Assembly: GCF_021991925.1 (NCBI RefSeq)
Contig: NZ_RXZI01000001.1
Location: forward strand, 372,001-436,000
Source of the DNA: Sutcliffiella horikoshii
GTDB taxonomy: Bacteria > Bacillota > Bacilli > Bacillales > Bacillaceae_I
Direction of reading: 5' to 3'
Length of the DNA stretch: 64,000 nt
The notes under the pieces are model-generated. The model was not told the origin of the DNA. It saw nothing but the letters and a program-made list of their open reading frames with translations, and ran no database searches. Within the stretch, counting starts at the first letter, position 1; every line of letters starts with the position of its first letter. The translations under genes and the position numbers were made by a program. Positions 18,968-27,382 of this stretch are shown piece by piece.

Positions 18968-20389
18968 ATGCAGCCAAGAACACTATTCGAGAAAATTTGG
19001 GATCGTCATACAGTAGTAAAAGAGGAGAATAAACCAAGTCTGTTGTACATCGACCTCCACTTGGTGCACGAAGTCACCTCTCCTCAAGCATTCGAGGGAC
19101 TGCGTCTTTCAGGAAGAAAAGTAAGGCAACCAGACCTAACCTTTGCAACCATGGACCATAATGTCCCAACCATCAACCCGTTCCATGTTACAGACGAAAT
19201 CGCCTCTAAACAAATGACCACACTGGAAGCAAACTGCAAAGAGTTTGGGATAAGACTCGCAGACCTTCACAGCGCAGAACAAGGAATTGTCCATGTCATT
19301 GGACCTGAACTGGGCTTGACTTTACCTGGCAAAACCATCGTTTGCGGTGACAGCCATACCTCTACACACGGAGCATTCGGTGCTTTGGCATTTGGAATCG
19401 GAACCAGTGAAGTGGAGCATGTCCTTGCCACACAATGTTTATGGCAATCAAAACCTAAAACATTAAAGGTTGATTTTACTGGCCTCAGGCCACTTGGAGT
19501 CTCTGCCAAAGATCTCATCTTGGCTGTGATCGCAAAATACGGAACAGATTTCGGTACAGGATATGTGCTTGAATTTACCGGTAAAGTGATTGAAGAGATG
19601 TCCATGGAGGAACGCATGACCATCTGTAATATGGCCATTGAAGCTGGTGCCCGTGCAGGACTTGTTGCCCCGGACGAAACGACTTTCTCCTATTTAAAAG
19701 GAAGAAAATATGCACCTGCTGGAGAAGAACGGGACAAGGCGGAAGTGGATTGGTTCTCGCTTCGTTCAGATGAAGGGGCGGTTTATGATAAAGAAATCCA
19801 ATTCGACATTACCAATCTTGAACCACAAGTTACGTGGGGAACAAATCCATCGATGGGTACAAGTATCAGCGGTAGGGTGCCAGATCCTACAACCATTGAA
19901 AATGAAGGAGAAAGGAAATCTGTCGCCCAAGCAATTGAATATATGGGTCTTACCCCTGGTATGAAGATATCTGATATTGTCATAGATTATGTGTTTATCG
20001 GATCCTGTACAAATTCACGTATTGAAGATTTACGTAAAGCAGCCGAAGTAGTAAAAGGAAGGTCCGTATCACCGCAAGTTACCGCACTTGTCGTGCCAGG
20101 TTCGAAACAAGTGAAAAAACAGGCGGAAGCAGAAGGCCTTCATGAAGTATTTTTAGAGGCTGGATTTGAATGGAGAGAGGCCGGCTGCAGCATGTGTCTC
20201 AGTATGAACCCAGATGTTGTCCCATCTGGGAAAAGATGTGCTTCCACTTCCAACCGGAACTTTGAAGGCAGACAAGGAAGAGGAGCCAGGACACATCTTG
20301 TCAGTCCTGCGATGGCCGCCGCAGCTGCAGTCAGCGGCCGATTTGTCAATGTGAATGAATGGCGATATGAAAAGGAGGAGGTTGTCTAA
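18968..20389 (+). CDS. leuC: 3-isopropylmalate dehydratase large subunit
   Basis: About 473 residues of the aconitase family. The [4Fe-4S] cysteines are in IGSCTNSR and in [10 protein letters not shown] near the C-terminus, with [19 protein letters not shown] in the N-terminal half. Together with LeuD it isomerises 2-isopropylmalate to 3-isopropylmalate. A GTG at 18959 is in frame, but ATG 18968 is placed correctly after GGAAGGTGAG and matches known starts ([12 protein letters not shown]). The stop TAA shares a base with the leuD ATG. Confidence 0.95.
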   Translation: MQPRTLFEKIWDRHTVVKEENKPSLLYIDLHLVHEVTSPQAFEGLRLSGRKVRQPDLTFATMDHNVPTINPFHVTDEIASKQMTTLEANCKEFGIRLADLHSAEQGIVHVIGPELGLTLPGKTIVCGDSHTSTHGAFGALAFGIGTSEVEHVLATQCLWQSKPKTLKVDFTGLRPLGVSAKDLILAVIAKYGTDFGTGYVLEFTGKVIEEMSMEERMTICNMAIEAGARAGLVAPDETTFSYLKGRKYAPAGEERDKAEVDWFSLRSDEGAVYDKEIQFDITNLEPQVTWGTNPSMGTSISGRVPDPTTIENEGERKSVAQAIEYMGLTPGMKISDIVIDYVFIGSCTNSRIEDLRKAAEVVKGRSVSPQVTALVVPGSKQVKKQAEAEGLHEVFLEAGFEWREAGCSMCLSMNPDVVPSGKRCASTSNRNFEGRQGRGARTHLVSPAMAAAAAVSGRFVNVNEWRYEKEEVV

Positions 20390-20979
20390 TGGAAGCACTC
20401 ATCCATCATATCGGAAAAGTAATCCCTTTAGATAAGGCCAACGTCGACACGGATCAAATTATTCCAAAGCAATTTTTGAAGAGAATCGAAAGGACTGGGT
20501 TTGGTCAATTCCTCTTTTATGATTGGCGTTTTGATGCCAATGGAGAAAAGAAAGATTCCTTTGTTATGAATGACCCGAAATTCAAAGATGCCTCCATTCT
20601 TCTCGCACGAAAGAATTTTGGTTGTGGTTCTTCTAGGGAACATGCACCCTGGGCACTAAAAGATTATGGAATCAAGGTAGTCATCGCACCATCCTTTGCA
20701 GATATCTTTTATAACAACTGTTTTAAGAACGGGATTCTTCCGATTGTGTTAAAAGAAGAAGAGGTGGAGGAACTTTTTCAAAAGGCCTCTTACGAACCTA
20801 TAAAGATGGAAGTGGATCTTGAGCTCCAAGAGGTTAGTTTAGGAAATGAATGGAAGTACCATTTTGAAGCGGACGAATATCGGAAGCAAATGCTCTTGAA
20901 AGGTCTGGACGATATCGGACTGACCGAAATGTATATGGAACAGATCAATGTATATGAACAAAATAGAAAAGTATATTGA
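20389..20979 (+). CDS. leuD: 3-isopropylmalate dehydratase small subunit
   Basis: 196 residues, the swivelling domain of the aconitase-like enzyme. [14 protein letters not shown] near the N-terminus and [13 protein letters not shown] (the substrate-binding Ser/Arg loop) are intact. ATG 20389 overlaps the leuC stop and has AAAAGGAGGAGG upstream. Last gene of the operon. The operon terminator behind it has been split and duplicated by element A4. Confidence 0.95.
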   Translation: MEALIHHIGKVIPLDKANVDTDQIIPKQFLKRIERTGFGQFLFYDWRFDANGEKKDSFVMNDPKFKDASILLARKNFGCGSSREHAPWALKDYGIKVVIAPSFADIFYNNCFKNGILPIVLKEEEVEELFQKASYEPIKMEVDLELQEVSLGNEWKYHFEADEYRKQMLLKGLDDIGLTEMYMEQINVYEQNRKVY

Positions 20980-20989
20980 TGTGTGTATG

Positions 20990-21011
20990 ACCATCACTTT
21001 GGTGATGGTTT
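20990..21011 (+). repeat. Left copy of the duplicated leuD terminator hairpin
   Basis: A 20-bp near-perfect palindrome (ACCATCAC / GTGATGGT around TTTG) plus TT. It is identical over 22 bp to 21225-21246 on the far side of element A4, but is followed by CAGGG instead of a T-run. Confidence 0.85.
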
Positions 21012-21224
21012 CAGGGTGTAGACCAAGTCCAAAAATGATAAAAATATCTAGTTGATCTAAGTGGAAGGAGCGGAGACTCCTGCGGGAGGAAGGGACTTGG
21101 AAGACCCCGCAGGGCGTAGCCCGAGGAGGCTTCCGGACCGCCCGCGGAAAGCGAAGCTCCTGCAACGAAGATCAACTCTTCCAACAGATAACCTAACTAA
21201 TTTATAGTTTGTCAACAGTCTGAT
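21012..21224 (+). mobile_element. Terminator-inserted palindromic element, copy A4 (best preserved)
   Basis: 213 bp, non-coding, inserted in the leuD terminator. The left end is CAGGGTGTAGACCAAGTCC and the right end TTTGTCAACAGTCTG, complementary when inverted. An inner inverted pair AGTTGATC / GATCAACT brackets a GC-rich core with CTCCTGCGGGAGG, GAAGACCCCGCAGGGCGTAG, CCGAGGAGGCTTCCGGACC and GCCCGCGGAAAGCGAAGC. Flanks are a perfect 22-bp duplication of the terminator hairpin. The structure is that of a non-autonomous, MITE-like element; no transposase gene is in the window. Strand is given as the orientation shared with A1, A5 and A6. Confidence 0.85.
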
Positions 21225-21252
21225 ACCATCACTTTGGTGATGGTTTTTTTGC
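21225..21252 (+). terminator. Operon terminator of ilv-leu, right copy of the duplicated hairpin
   Basis: ACCATCAC / GTGATGGT stem with TTTTTTT tail. It is the working terminator, now about 245 nt after the leuD stop. Confidence 0.85.
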
Positions 21253-21389
21253 GCTTGTTGGAATACCACTAATTGAAATAAGTTTCTAACGGCAAATAAG
21301 TACATAGCATTGTTAGTTTTTGTTAGACCCTTGTACTGTCTTTTTGTATGATAGATTCATAGTATTCATTGGATGAGGAGGAAACGATA

Positions 21390-22340
21390 GTGGACTTTAT
21401 TGCACTGGATTTTGAGATAGCCAATAATGATTTGAGCAGCGCTTGTTCGTTGGGAATGGTTTTTGTCGATGGTAACCAAAAAGTAAAGGAAAAGTATTTT
21501 TTGATCAAACCGCCAAAGCTTAAAGTGGAGAAGTCCTTTTCACAGGTACACGGATTGACGGAAGAGGATTTAAAAGAGGAGAGGACATTCGATGAAATCT
21601 GGGAGGAGATTCGTGGATGTTTTACTAAGGATACATTGATTGTAGCGCATAACGCCTTTTTTGACATGAGTGTGCTGAAAAGCTGCTTGCTTCACTACTC
21701 CTTGGAGGTACCGGAGTTCTTTTATGCTTGCAGTATACCGATAAGTACTCGCGGTTTAAACGGATTCAAGGTTGGAAACTCTCTTAAAGCAAGAGTGGAG
21801 CATTTCGGTGTTACATTAGATCACCATCATAATGCGTTATCAGATGCCAAAGCGTGTGCGGATATGGTGTTAAAATGTTTGGAGATAAAGCAGCGGAAGT
21901 CACTTCAGTCATACTGCAAGACATATTCCTCCATTCCTGTTCATAGTTTTGCAGACTTGAACCCTCAGACTACCTTTTACACAAGAATTAAAAGGAAGAA
22001 TGTACGTAAATCTTTCCCTACGGTGTCGGTGAGTGACATTACACCCTCCACGAAAGAGTTCGATGAAAATCACCCGCTTTTTGAGAAAAACCTGGTTTTT
22101 ACAGGCGAGCTGTCAACTGTAGACAGGGCAGAAGCGATGCAATTGGTGGTTGATAAAGGTGCTGTCATCAAAAGTGGTGTCAGCGGAAAAACAGATTATC
22201 TTGTAGTGGGCAAGCAGGATCCGTCTGTTGTGGGTCCGGACGGGTTGAGTTCCAAGGAAAGGAAGGCCAAGGAACTGATGAAGAAGGAAAGCAAAATTAG
22301 GATTTTAAAGGAAAAAGAGTTTTTACAGCTATTATCTTAG
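21390..22340 (+). CDS. DEDDh 3'-5' exonuclease domain fused to a C-terminal BRCT domain
   Basis: 316 residues. The N-terminal domain has the DnaQ-type exonuclease motifs: FIALDFEIAN (Exo I, Asp and Glu), HNAFFDMSVL (Exo II) and HHHNALSDAKACADM (Exo III with His and Asp). A linker at about 165-235 leads to a BRCT domain (about 240-316, FTGELSTVDRAEAMQLV through SGKTDYLVVG). It probably trims DNA or RNA 3' ends while the BRCT domain contacts DNA ends or partners. A TTG at 21369 extends the frame, but GTG 21390 sits 9 bases after GAGGAGG and is preferred. It stands alone. A role in repair is inferred from domains only. Confidence 0.88.
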   Translation: MDFIALDFEIANNDLSSACSLGMVFVDGNQKVKEKYFLIKPPKLKVEKSFSQVHGLTEEDLKEERTFDEIWEEIRGCFTKDTLIVAHNAFFDMSVLKSCLLHYSLEVPEFFYACSIPISTRGLNGFKVGNSLKARVEHFGVTLDHHHNALSDAKACADMVLKCLEIKQRKSLQSYCKTYSSIPVHSFADLNPQTTFYTRIKRKNVRKSFPTVSVSDITPSTKEFDENHPLFEKNLVFTGELSTVDRAEAMQLVVDKGAVIKSGVSGKTDYLVVGKQDPSVVGPDGLSSKERKAKELMKKESKIRILKEKEFLQLLS

Positions 22341-22541
22341 AAAAATTAGGTATATTTAACTATTTATCCTAATTTTCGAAACCTGCTACCAAACTGATCC
22401 GTAAGTATAGTCGCCAATCAAAAAGTTTAATAGATTCAACTAGAACGTCTATGAACTTTTTGTTAATACTGTTATTTTTATCCTAATTATGGGTAGAAGA
22501 TAATAGTCTATAAAACACAACAATGAACAGGAGAGGATTAT

Positions 22542-23507
22542 GTGAAGTCTTTGAAAATGATGCTTGTGGGGATTCTGGCTGTAATGTTACTTACAGCTTG
22601 TGGGAACACCTCCAATGGGGTCAATGGAAATGTAGAAGGAAATGCGGAGGCGGAAGAAACAACTAATGAGCAAACAACCAATTCCACCACTGATGTAGAG
22701 GAAGTGGATGCGACAGAAGAAACTGAAGAAGTGGAAACATTGACTGCAGAAGATGTCCTACAGAAATCGACAGAAGCAATGGCTGAACTTTCTAGCTATT
22801 CCATGGAAATGGTCTCTGATCAAGAAATCTCCATGGCTGGAGAAGATACAATCAAAATGGTTACCACGACAACAACTGATATGTCATTGAATCCAATGGC
22901 AATGTATCAAGTTACTTCTATAGAAGATGCGGATGGAATGATGGAGAGCATGGATAATGAATCGTATTTTTCCGAAGCTGGATTCTTCGTATATGATTCA
23001 ATGGCAGGGCAATGGTTTAAGATGCCAGAAGAATTTACTGCAGAGTTAAATGCGATGTCTGAAATGCAAACAAATCCAGCAGAACAGCTGGAAATGCTGA
23101 AAGCCTATTCTGATGATATGACGATGACCGAAGAGGATGGGCACTATGTGTTGAACTTTGAAGGCTCTGGTGAACAATTCAATGAAATGGCGGGTATGAT
23201 TGGTGGAATGATGGGTGACGACATGGGAGGCATGATGGAAGAAATGCTTTCTATGATGACGGTCAACCAACTAAGTTATATTGTCCATGTTGATAAAGAA
23301 ACCTTTTATCAAACCAAAGTATTGGTAAATATGGATATGGAGATGGATATTGAAGGAGAAAAAGTGTCTAGCATCCAGTCTGTTGACTCCACCTTAAGTA
23401 ATTTCGATGAAGTTGGAGAGATTACAGTGCCACAAGATGTCATCGACAATGCACAGGAAATTACGATGGAAGATCTTGAGCAGATGGAGCAGCAAGGAAA
23501 CTATTAA
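22542..23507 (+). CDS. Lipoprotein with acidic linker and LolA/LppX-like sensor domain (DUF6612-like)
   Basis: 321 residues. The signal peptide and lipobox (LLTACG) are followed by a long Glu/Thr-rich linker (about 25-68) and then a domain from about 70 to the end. It shows the pattern ALSYSMEM-type strand, KMPEEFTAEL, and SIQSVDSTLSNFDEVGEITVP, typical of the lipid-binding half-barrel lipoproteins of Bacillus. The middle is very Met-rich (GMIGGMMGDDMGGMMEEM). The start is GTG 22542 after GGAGAGGA. Function unknown; membrane-surface location is likely. Confidence 0.82.
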   Translation: MKSLKMMLVGILAVMLLTACGNTSNGVNGNVEGNAEAEETTNEQTTNSTTDVEEVDATEETEEVETLTAEDVLQKSTEAMAELSSYSMEMVSDQEISMAGEDTIKMVTTTTTDMSLNPMAMYQVTSIEDADGMMESMDNESYFSEAGFFVYDSMAGQWFKMPEEFTAELNAMSEMQTNPAEQLEMLKAYSDDMTMTEEDGHYVLNFEGSGEQFNEMAGMIGGMMGDDMGGMMEEMLSMMTVNQLSYIVHVDKETFYQTKVLVNMDMEMDIEGEKVSSIQSVDSTLSNFDEVGEITVPQDVIDNAQEITMEDLEQMEQQGNY

Positions 23508-23579
23508 AAAGTCTCGTTTCTGGTTTATAGCTACGTAAAAGTAACAAGATTTCCCGAAAAGTACCATTAATAATGAGAG

Positions 23580-23607
23580 GGAGGAGCCACTAGGTTCCTC
23601 CTTTATT
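23580..23607. terminator. Bidirectional terminator between convergent genes
   Basis: GGAGGAGCC / GGTTCCTCC 9-bp stem (one G-U pair) with ACTA loop, then TTTATT. It serves the lipoprotein gene and the convergent hydrolase gene. Confidence 0.8.
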
Positions 23608-24157
23608 ATGTAATACGTAGCTTTACAGGTTCATAATCATACAGTTTCCCTTCATATATCCAATCCAGTCGATCGCTTTGTCTAAAATCATCAGGTGTGA
23701 CAAGGGAGGGAAGTTTATCCCATAACCTAATACCTGATCGATGAAGTACATCTGATACAAACTGGGAACAGAAATAACTTGAATCAATTTCTACAGGTTC
23801 ATTAATGGAAACTCCTATTACCCCAAGAAGATTATAAAACCATTTCTTTTCCTTCTTCTGAAAAATGCCAATGATCCTTCTCATCTTCACCACCTCTCTA
23901 GGAGTCACTTTTAATTTATAAAGGACACAAGTAGTGCCGGGATACTTCCTGTAAGTACCGTTCTCCACATCTTCCCTGACAAACCCACCGTTTAACGGGT
24001 TACTTGGTCTTTTTCTTCCAAAGCTATATAGCTCGATTAGGTCCCTGTCAAAAGAAAGGGATACATGATTATAGGGCGCTTTCGTATATTTTTTGATTGA
24101 TTTGGTAAATAGGGTGCCTGTATCTGTCAGTAATATGTAAACATATGTATCTTCCAT
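23606..24157 (-). CDS. YiiX/YebB-like permuted papain-type cysteine hydrolase (NlpC/P60 clan)
   Basis: 183 residues from ATG 24157. YNHVSLSFD holds the catalytic His and SSYFCSQFVSDVL the catalytic Cys, in that order, the circularly permuted NlpC/P60 arrangement of YiiX/YaeF-like proteins. Such enzymes cleave amide or ester bonds in lipids or peptidoglycan peptides; the substrate here is unknown. No signal peptide from this start. A longer frame exists from 24223, but the RBS AAGGTG is placed correctly only for ATG 24157. Divergent from the CdsA-like gene. Confidence 0.82.
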   Translation of the reverse strand: MEDTYVYILLTDTGTLFTKSIKKYTKAPYNHVSLSFDRDLIELYSFGRKRPSNPLNGGFVREDVENGTYRKYPGTTCVLYKLKVTPREVVKMRRIIGIFQKKEKKWFYNLLGVIGVSINEPVEIDSSYFCSQFVSDVLHRSGIRLWDKLPSLVTPDDFRQSDRLDWIYEGKLYDYEPVKLRIT

Positions 24158-24268
24158 TAGTAACAACACCTTCTTAAAAATAATTTCTACTATCATATAT
24201 ATTATATAATTTCTCTTGACCAAAATTAACCATTAATTTCATAATAATAGGTAGATAGGGGGATAAAT

Positions 24269-25189
24269 ATGTTTGAGATAGAGGCAGTCATTACTTTGCT
24301 GGTGATCGCATCAGGATTAAGTGTTTTCAGTATCATTTTCTACATAGTAAAAAGAAATACAACTTCAAAGGATTTTTCCGATTTATCTGTACGGGTGAAA
24401 ACTTGGTGGGGGATGCTTGCTGTCTTTAGCATTGCGACATTATTCCATCCGCTCGTATCATTGTTTGCTCTTATGTTTCTATGTTTCTTTTCCTTAAAGG
24501 AGTATTTTTCGATATTACGTACCAGAAAGGTCGATAGACAATTATTTTTATGGGCGTATCTTTCCATCCCTATCCAGTTTTATTGGATTTACATTGGCTG
24601 GTATGGAATGTTCATCGTCTTCATACCCGTCTATGTCTTTCTATTCCTTCCGCTGCCGAGAATTCTGGGCAAGGGAACAGTGGGATTCTTACGCTCTGTA
24701 AGCTCCACGCAATGGGGATTGATGCTGATGGTGTTCGGTCTTAGTCATCTAGCATTCTATCAGACAGCAACACCGGAGTATGGTGCAAATTTGGTACTGT
24801 ACTTGGTCGTTCTTACTCAATTGCATGATGTCGTTCAATATTTGGTTTCACTCTATATTGGTAAACGTAAAGTCATCCCGTCTTCCAATCCGAATATCAC
24901 GTGGGAGGGTTTCCTGATTTCAACCTTTGTGACAACTGGTGTTTCCTATAATCTATACCCTTATTTAACTCCGTTGAATGAGCTGTTTGGATTATTATCA
25001 GGTCTTCTTATCAGTGTTGCCTGTTTTGGGGGAAGCCTTGCAGTATCCGTCTTGAAACGCGATCTTCTAGTAGGAGATGATGAAAAGGCATCGGTACTTA
25101 AAAAGAGCTATTTAACGAGAGTGGATAGCCTTGCTTACTCTGCCCCAATTTTCTTTCACGTGATTCGTTATTATTTCGATTTTATGTAG
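24269..25189 (+). CDS. CDP-diglyceride synthetase (CdsA)-family integral membrane protein, YnbB-like
   Basis: 306 residues with about eight hydrophobic helices. The C-terminal part resembles the phosphatidate cytidylyltransferase signature region: GGSLAVSVLKRDLLVGDD and, after a short insert, TRVDSLAYSAPIFFH, where the classical pattern has SxxKR...KD...DRxDS. The conserved Lys-Arg and the final Arg/Asp are kept but the middle is altered. It resembles the E. coli YnbB type paralogue more than housekeeping CdsA. The likely reaction is formation of a CDP-activated lipid or polyol-lipid; not certain. RBS AGGGGG before ATG 24269. Confidence 0.78.
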   Translation: MFEIEAVITLLVIASGLSVFSIIFYIVKRNTTSKDFSDLSVRVKTWWGMLAVFSIATLFHPLVSLFALMFLCFFSLKEYFSILRTRKVDRQLFLWAYLSIPIQFYWIYIGWYGMFIVFIPVYVFLFLPLPRILGKGTVGFLRSVSSTQWGLMLMVFGLSHLAFYQTATPEYGANLVLYLVVLTQLHDVVQYLVSLYIGKRKVIPSSNPNITWEGFLISTFVTTGVSYNLYPYLTPLNELFGLLSGLLISVACFGGSLAVSVLKRDLLVGDDEKASVLKKSYLTRVDSLAYSAPIFFHVIRYYFDFM

Positions 25190-25293
25190 CTTACCCATAT
25201 CAATAAAGTGAGAAAAGAAATACATCTTTAGAATCACATATTTTTACATTAACCCTAATAATTTACATTAATAGGTTATTAGGAGGAATGATG

Positions 25294-26226
25294 ATGAAGC
25301 TGCTAATATTTTGTGACCCAGGAATTGATGATGCAATGGCATTGATTTATGCTCTTTTACATCCTGAAATAGATGTGCTGGGACTTGTTTGCAGCTATGG
25401 GAACGTCGATAAGTTTACTGCTGCCCATAATGCAGCACATATCTTACACTTAGCTGGCAGGATGGATATCCCTATTTTCAATGGTGCGGAAATGCCGGTT
25501 ACTGGTGAGCTCGCCACTTATTATCCCGAGATTCATGGAGATGGGGGAATTGGTCCAATTAAAGTCACCAAGGGAGATTATCAATTCCGGATTCGAAATC
25601 TGGGGGAGGTATTTGACCTAATTGAAACTAATGATGATCTAGTCATTGCTGACCTTGGTAGGTCGACCACCTTGGCTACATGTTTTCTATTAAACAGGGA
25701 AGCAATGGGTCTGGTTAAAGAACTGCATATCATGGGTGGTGCATTCATGGTCCCCGGAAATGTTACCCCTGTTGCGGAAGCGAACTTCTATGGAGATCCC
25801 ACTTCCGCAAACCTTCTGTTAGCACATGGCAAAAAAGTTATCCTTACTCCACTAAATGTTACACAGAAGGCAATCATTACAAATGACTATGCAAAAGCTC
25901 TTCAGTACTATACGGAAAATAAATTTAAGGATATGTACCTTCCCATCATTAAGTATTATGCGGATGCCTATACGAAATTGGTACCAGGAATGGATGGTGC
26001 CCCTTTTCATGATTTGTTAACAATCTATTCTGCTGTACATCCTAAAAGAATGCAGTACTTGGCTAAAAAAGTACATGTCGTTGTAGAAGGGAAGACACGG
26101 GGCAAATCGTTTGCTGACTTTCGTCATATGGACTCGGATCAAGAGAGTAAGCACCACATCGCCTTGGGATTTGATTATGATCACTTTTTACAAGAAGTTT
26201 TTCAAGTGTTAACACGACCTATATAA
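25294..26226 (+). CDS. Nucleoside hydrolase family protein
   Basis: About 310 residues. The N-terminal Ca2+-binding motif reads FCDPGIDDAMA, where the family normally has D-x-D-P-G-x-D-D; the first Asp is Phe6 here, while the catalytic-base Asp8 and the DD pair remain. GGAFMVPGNVTPVAEANFYGDP and the HDLL motif are the other family marks. It probably splits the N-glycosidic bond of ribonucleosides in the cytosol. Three ATGs in a row follow AGGAGG; the third (25294) has the best spacing. It may be co-transcribed with the acetyltransferase 42 bases downstream. Loss of one metal ligand makes activity uncertain. Confidence 0.85.
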   Translation: MKLLIFCDPGIDDAMALIYALLHPEIDVLGLVCSYGNVDKFTAAHNAAHILHLAGRMDIPIFNGAEMPVTGELATYYPEIHGDGGIGPIKVTKGDYQFRIRNLGEVFDLIETNDDLVIADLGRSTTLATCFLLNREAMGLVKELHIMGGAFMVPGNVTPVAEANFYGDPTSANLLLAHGKKVILTPLNVTQKAIITNDYAKALQYYTENKFKDMYLPIIKYYADAYTKLVPGMDGAPFHDLLTIYSAVHPKRMQYLAKKVHVVVEGKTRGKSFADFRHMDSDQESKHHIALGFDYDHFLQEVFQVLTRPI

Positions 26227-26268
26227 TGGAGAAAGAAAGATATATAAGGGTAAGAAGGAGGAAGGTAA

Positions 26269-26832
26269 GTGGCCACAGAAAAAGAAAAAATGCTTGCTGG
26301 AGAATTGTACAAACCTTGGGATCCGGAGTTAATGGAAGAAAGAGTAAATGCAAGAAGATTAAGCCGGTTAATCAATGAAACTACGGAAACGGAAGGGGAT
26401 AGAAGGGTAGAACTGTTGAAAGAGCTCTTTGGCTCAACCGGGGAAAACGTCTTTCTCGAACCGAATTTCCGTTGTGACTATGGTTACAATATCCATGTTG
26501 GAGAAAATTTCTTCGCCAACTTCGATTGTTGCATACTTGATGTGTGCAAAGTGGAGTTTGGTGATAACTGTATGCTTGCTCCGGGTGTACATATCTACAC
26601 GGCAACCCACCCAGTTGATCCAGTGGAAAGAAACAAGGGCCCTGAATACGGCATTCCGGTAAAAATTGGTCATAACGTCTGGATTGGAGGGAGCGCCGTC
26701 ATTAATCCAGGAGTCACAATTGGTGACAATGTGGTAGTTGCATCTGGTGCGGTTGTTACGAAAGATGTTCCCGCGAATGTAGTGGTGGGAGGAAATCCAG
26801 CACGAATTTTAAAAGAAATAGAAGTAAAATAA
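26269..26832 (+). CDS. maa: Maltose/galactoside O-acetyltransferase (Maa family, hexapeptide repeat)
   Basis: 187 residues, normal for Maa. The N-terminus [18 protein letters not shown] is the characteristic mac domain, followed by a left-handed parallel beta-helix of hexapeptide repeats (about 70-180). HPVDPVERN contains the catalytic His region and [14 protein letters not shown] closes the fold. It acetylates the 6-OH of maltose or glucose from acetyl-CoA in the cytosol; the role is thought to be sugar detoxification. The start is GTG 26269 with AAGGAGG 7 bases upstream. Confidence 0.88.
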   Translation: MATEKEKMLAGELYKPWDPELMEERVNARRLSRLINETTETEGDRRVELLKELFGSTGENVFLEPNFRCDYGYNIHVGENFFANFDCCILDVCKVEFGDNCMLAPGVHIYTATHPVDPVERNKGPEYGIPVKIGHNVWIGGSAVINPGVTIGDNVVVASGAVVTKDVPANVVVGGNPARILKEIEVK

Positions 26833-26854
26833 AGAATCTATCATTTTTACTAGT

Positions 26855-26892
26855 AATCGTTGCATATAATGTAACGATTCTTCTTTTGTTCT
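26855..26892 (+). terminator. Intrinsic terminator after maa
   Basis: AATCGTTGCAT / ATGTAACGATT 11-bp stem (one G-U pair), loop ATA, tail CTTCTTTTGTT. Confidence 0.75.
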
Positions 26893-26962
26893 GGCAAGGA
26901 ATAAGGCTTCTAATTTAGTTGCGGAACTATACATACTAGTGTATTTGGTGGGAGGGACGGTT

Positions 26963-27355
26963 TTGGAAAAAGAAGAGCACTCTTTATTTGATCAACCAAT
27001 TATAGCCTTTGGCTTGCCGATACTTATTATGCTGTTTGGTGTATTTTTGCTAGTGGAAGCACATAATTCAGGGAAACTGAAATACATCCCGGTTGTCTTC
27101 ATTCTGCTTGGGTTATCCGAGATTATCCGTGCTGTAATGAGACGCCATTATCGTCCGACTAAGAGGAAGCGTGCTGAGATTAATCAAAAAAGTGGACATG
27201 TTGCTTATATTCTCATGGCAACAAGTGTGGTTTGTTCGGTATTGCTTTTGATTATGGAGCGAATTTCTGTGGAGATGGTTTTATATGTACAGTTGTCCAT
27301 GGCGATTGTGGTATATCCGCTTTTGAAGTTGATCTTACTTGTACGGCATTATTAA
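26963..27355 (+). CDS. Small integral membrane protein of unknown function
   Basis: 130 residues with four predicted membrane helices (PIIAFGLPILIMLFGVFLLV, YIPVVFILLGLSEIIRAVM, HVAYILMATSVVCSVLLLI and MVLYVQLSMAIVVYPLLKLIL regions) and a basic loop RRHYRPTKRKR between helices 2 and 3. I do not recognise a family. A GTG at 26939 also opens the frame; TTG 26963 is chosen because GGGAGGG lies 6 bases upstream. It stands alone, sharing a bidirectional terminator with the convergent glycosyltransferase. Confidence 0.7.
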   Translation: MEKEEHSLFDQPIIAFGLPILIMLFGVFLLVEAHNSGKLKYIPVVFILLGLSEIIRAVMRRHYRPTKRKRAEINQKSGHVAYILMATSVVCSVLLLIMERISVEMVLYVQLSMAIVVYPLLKLILLVRHY

Positions 27356-27382
27356 AGTGACGGGGTTCCCGTCACTTTTTTA
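27354..27382. terminator. Bidirectional terminator
   Basis: AAAGTGACGGG / CCCGTCACTTT 11-bp perfect stem, GTT loop, TTTTT tail on the plus strand. It contains the last bases of both convergent genes. Confidence 0.88.

Noticed and set aside
20839-21305. Arg/Gly/Pro-rich open frames crossing the A elements (also at about 775-902, 15091-15463 minus, 55290-55568)
   Set aside because: They are by-products of the GC-rich palindromes; they lack ribosome sites, differ between copies and have no shared frame.
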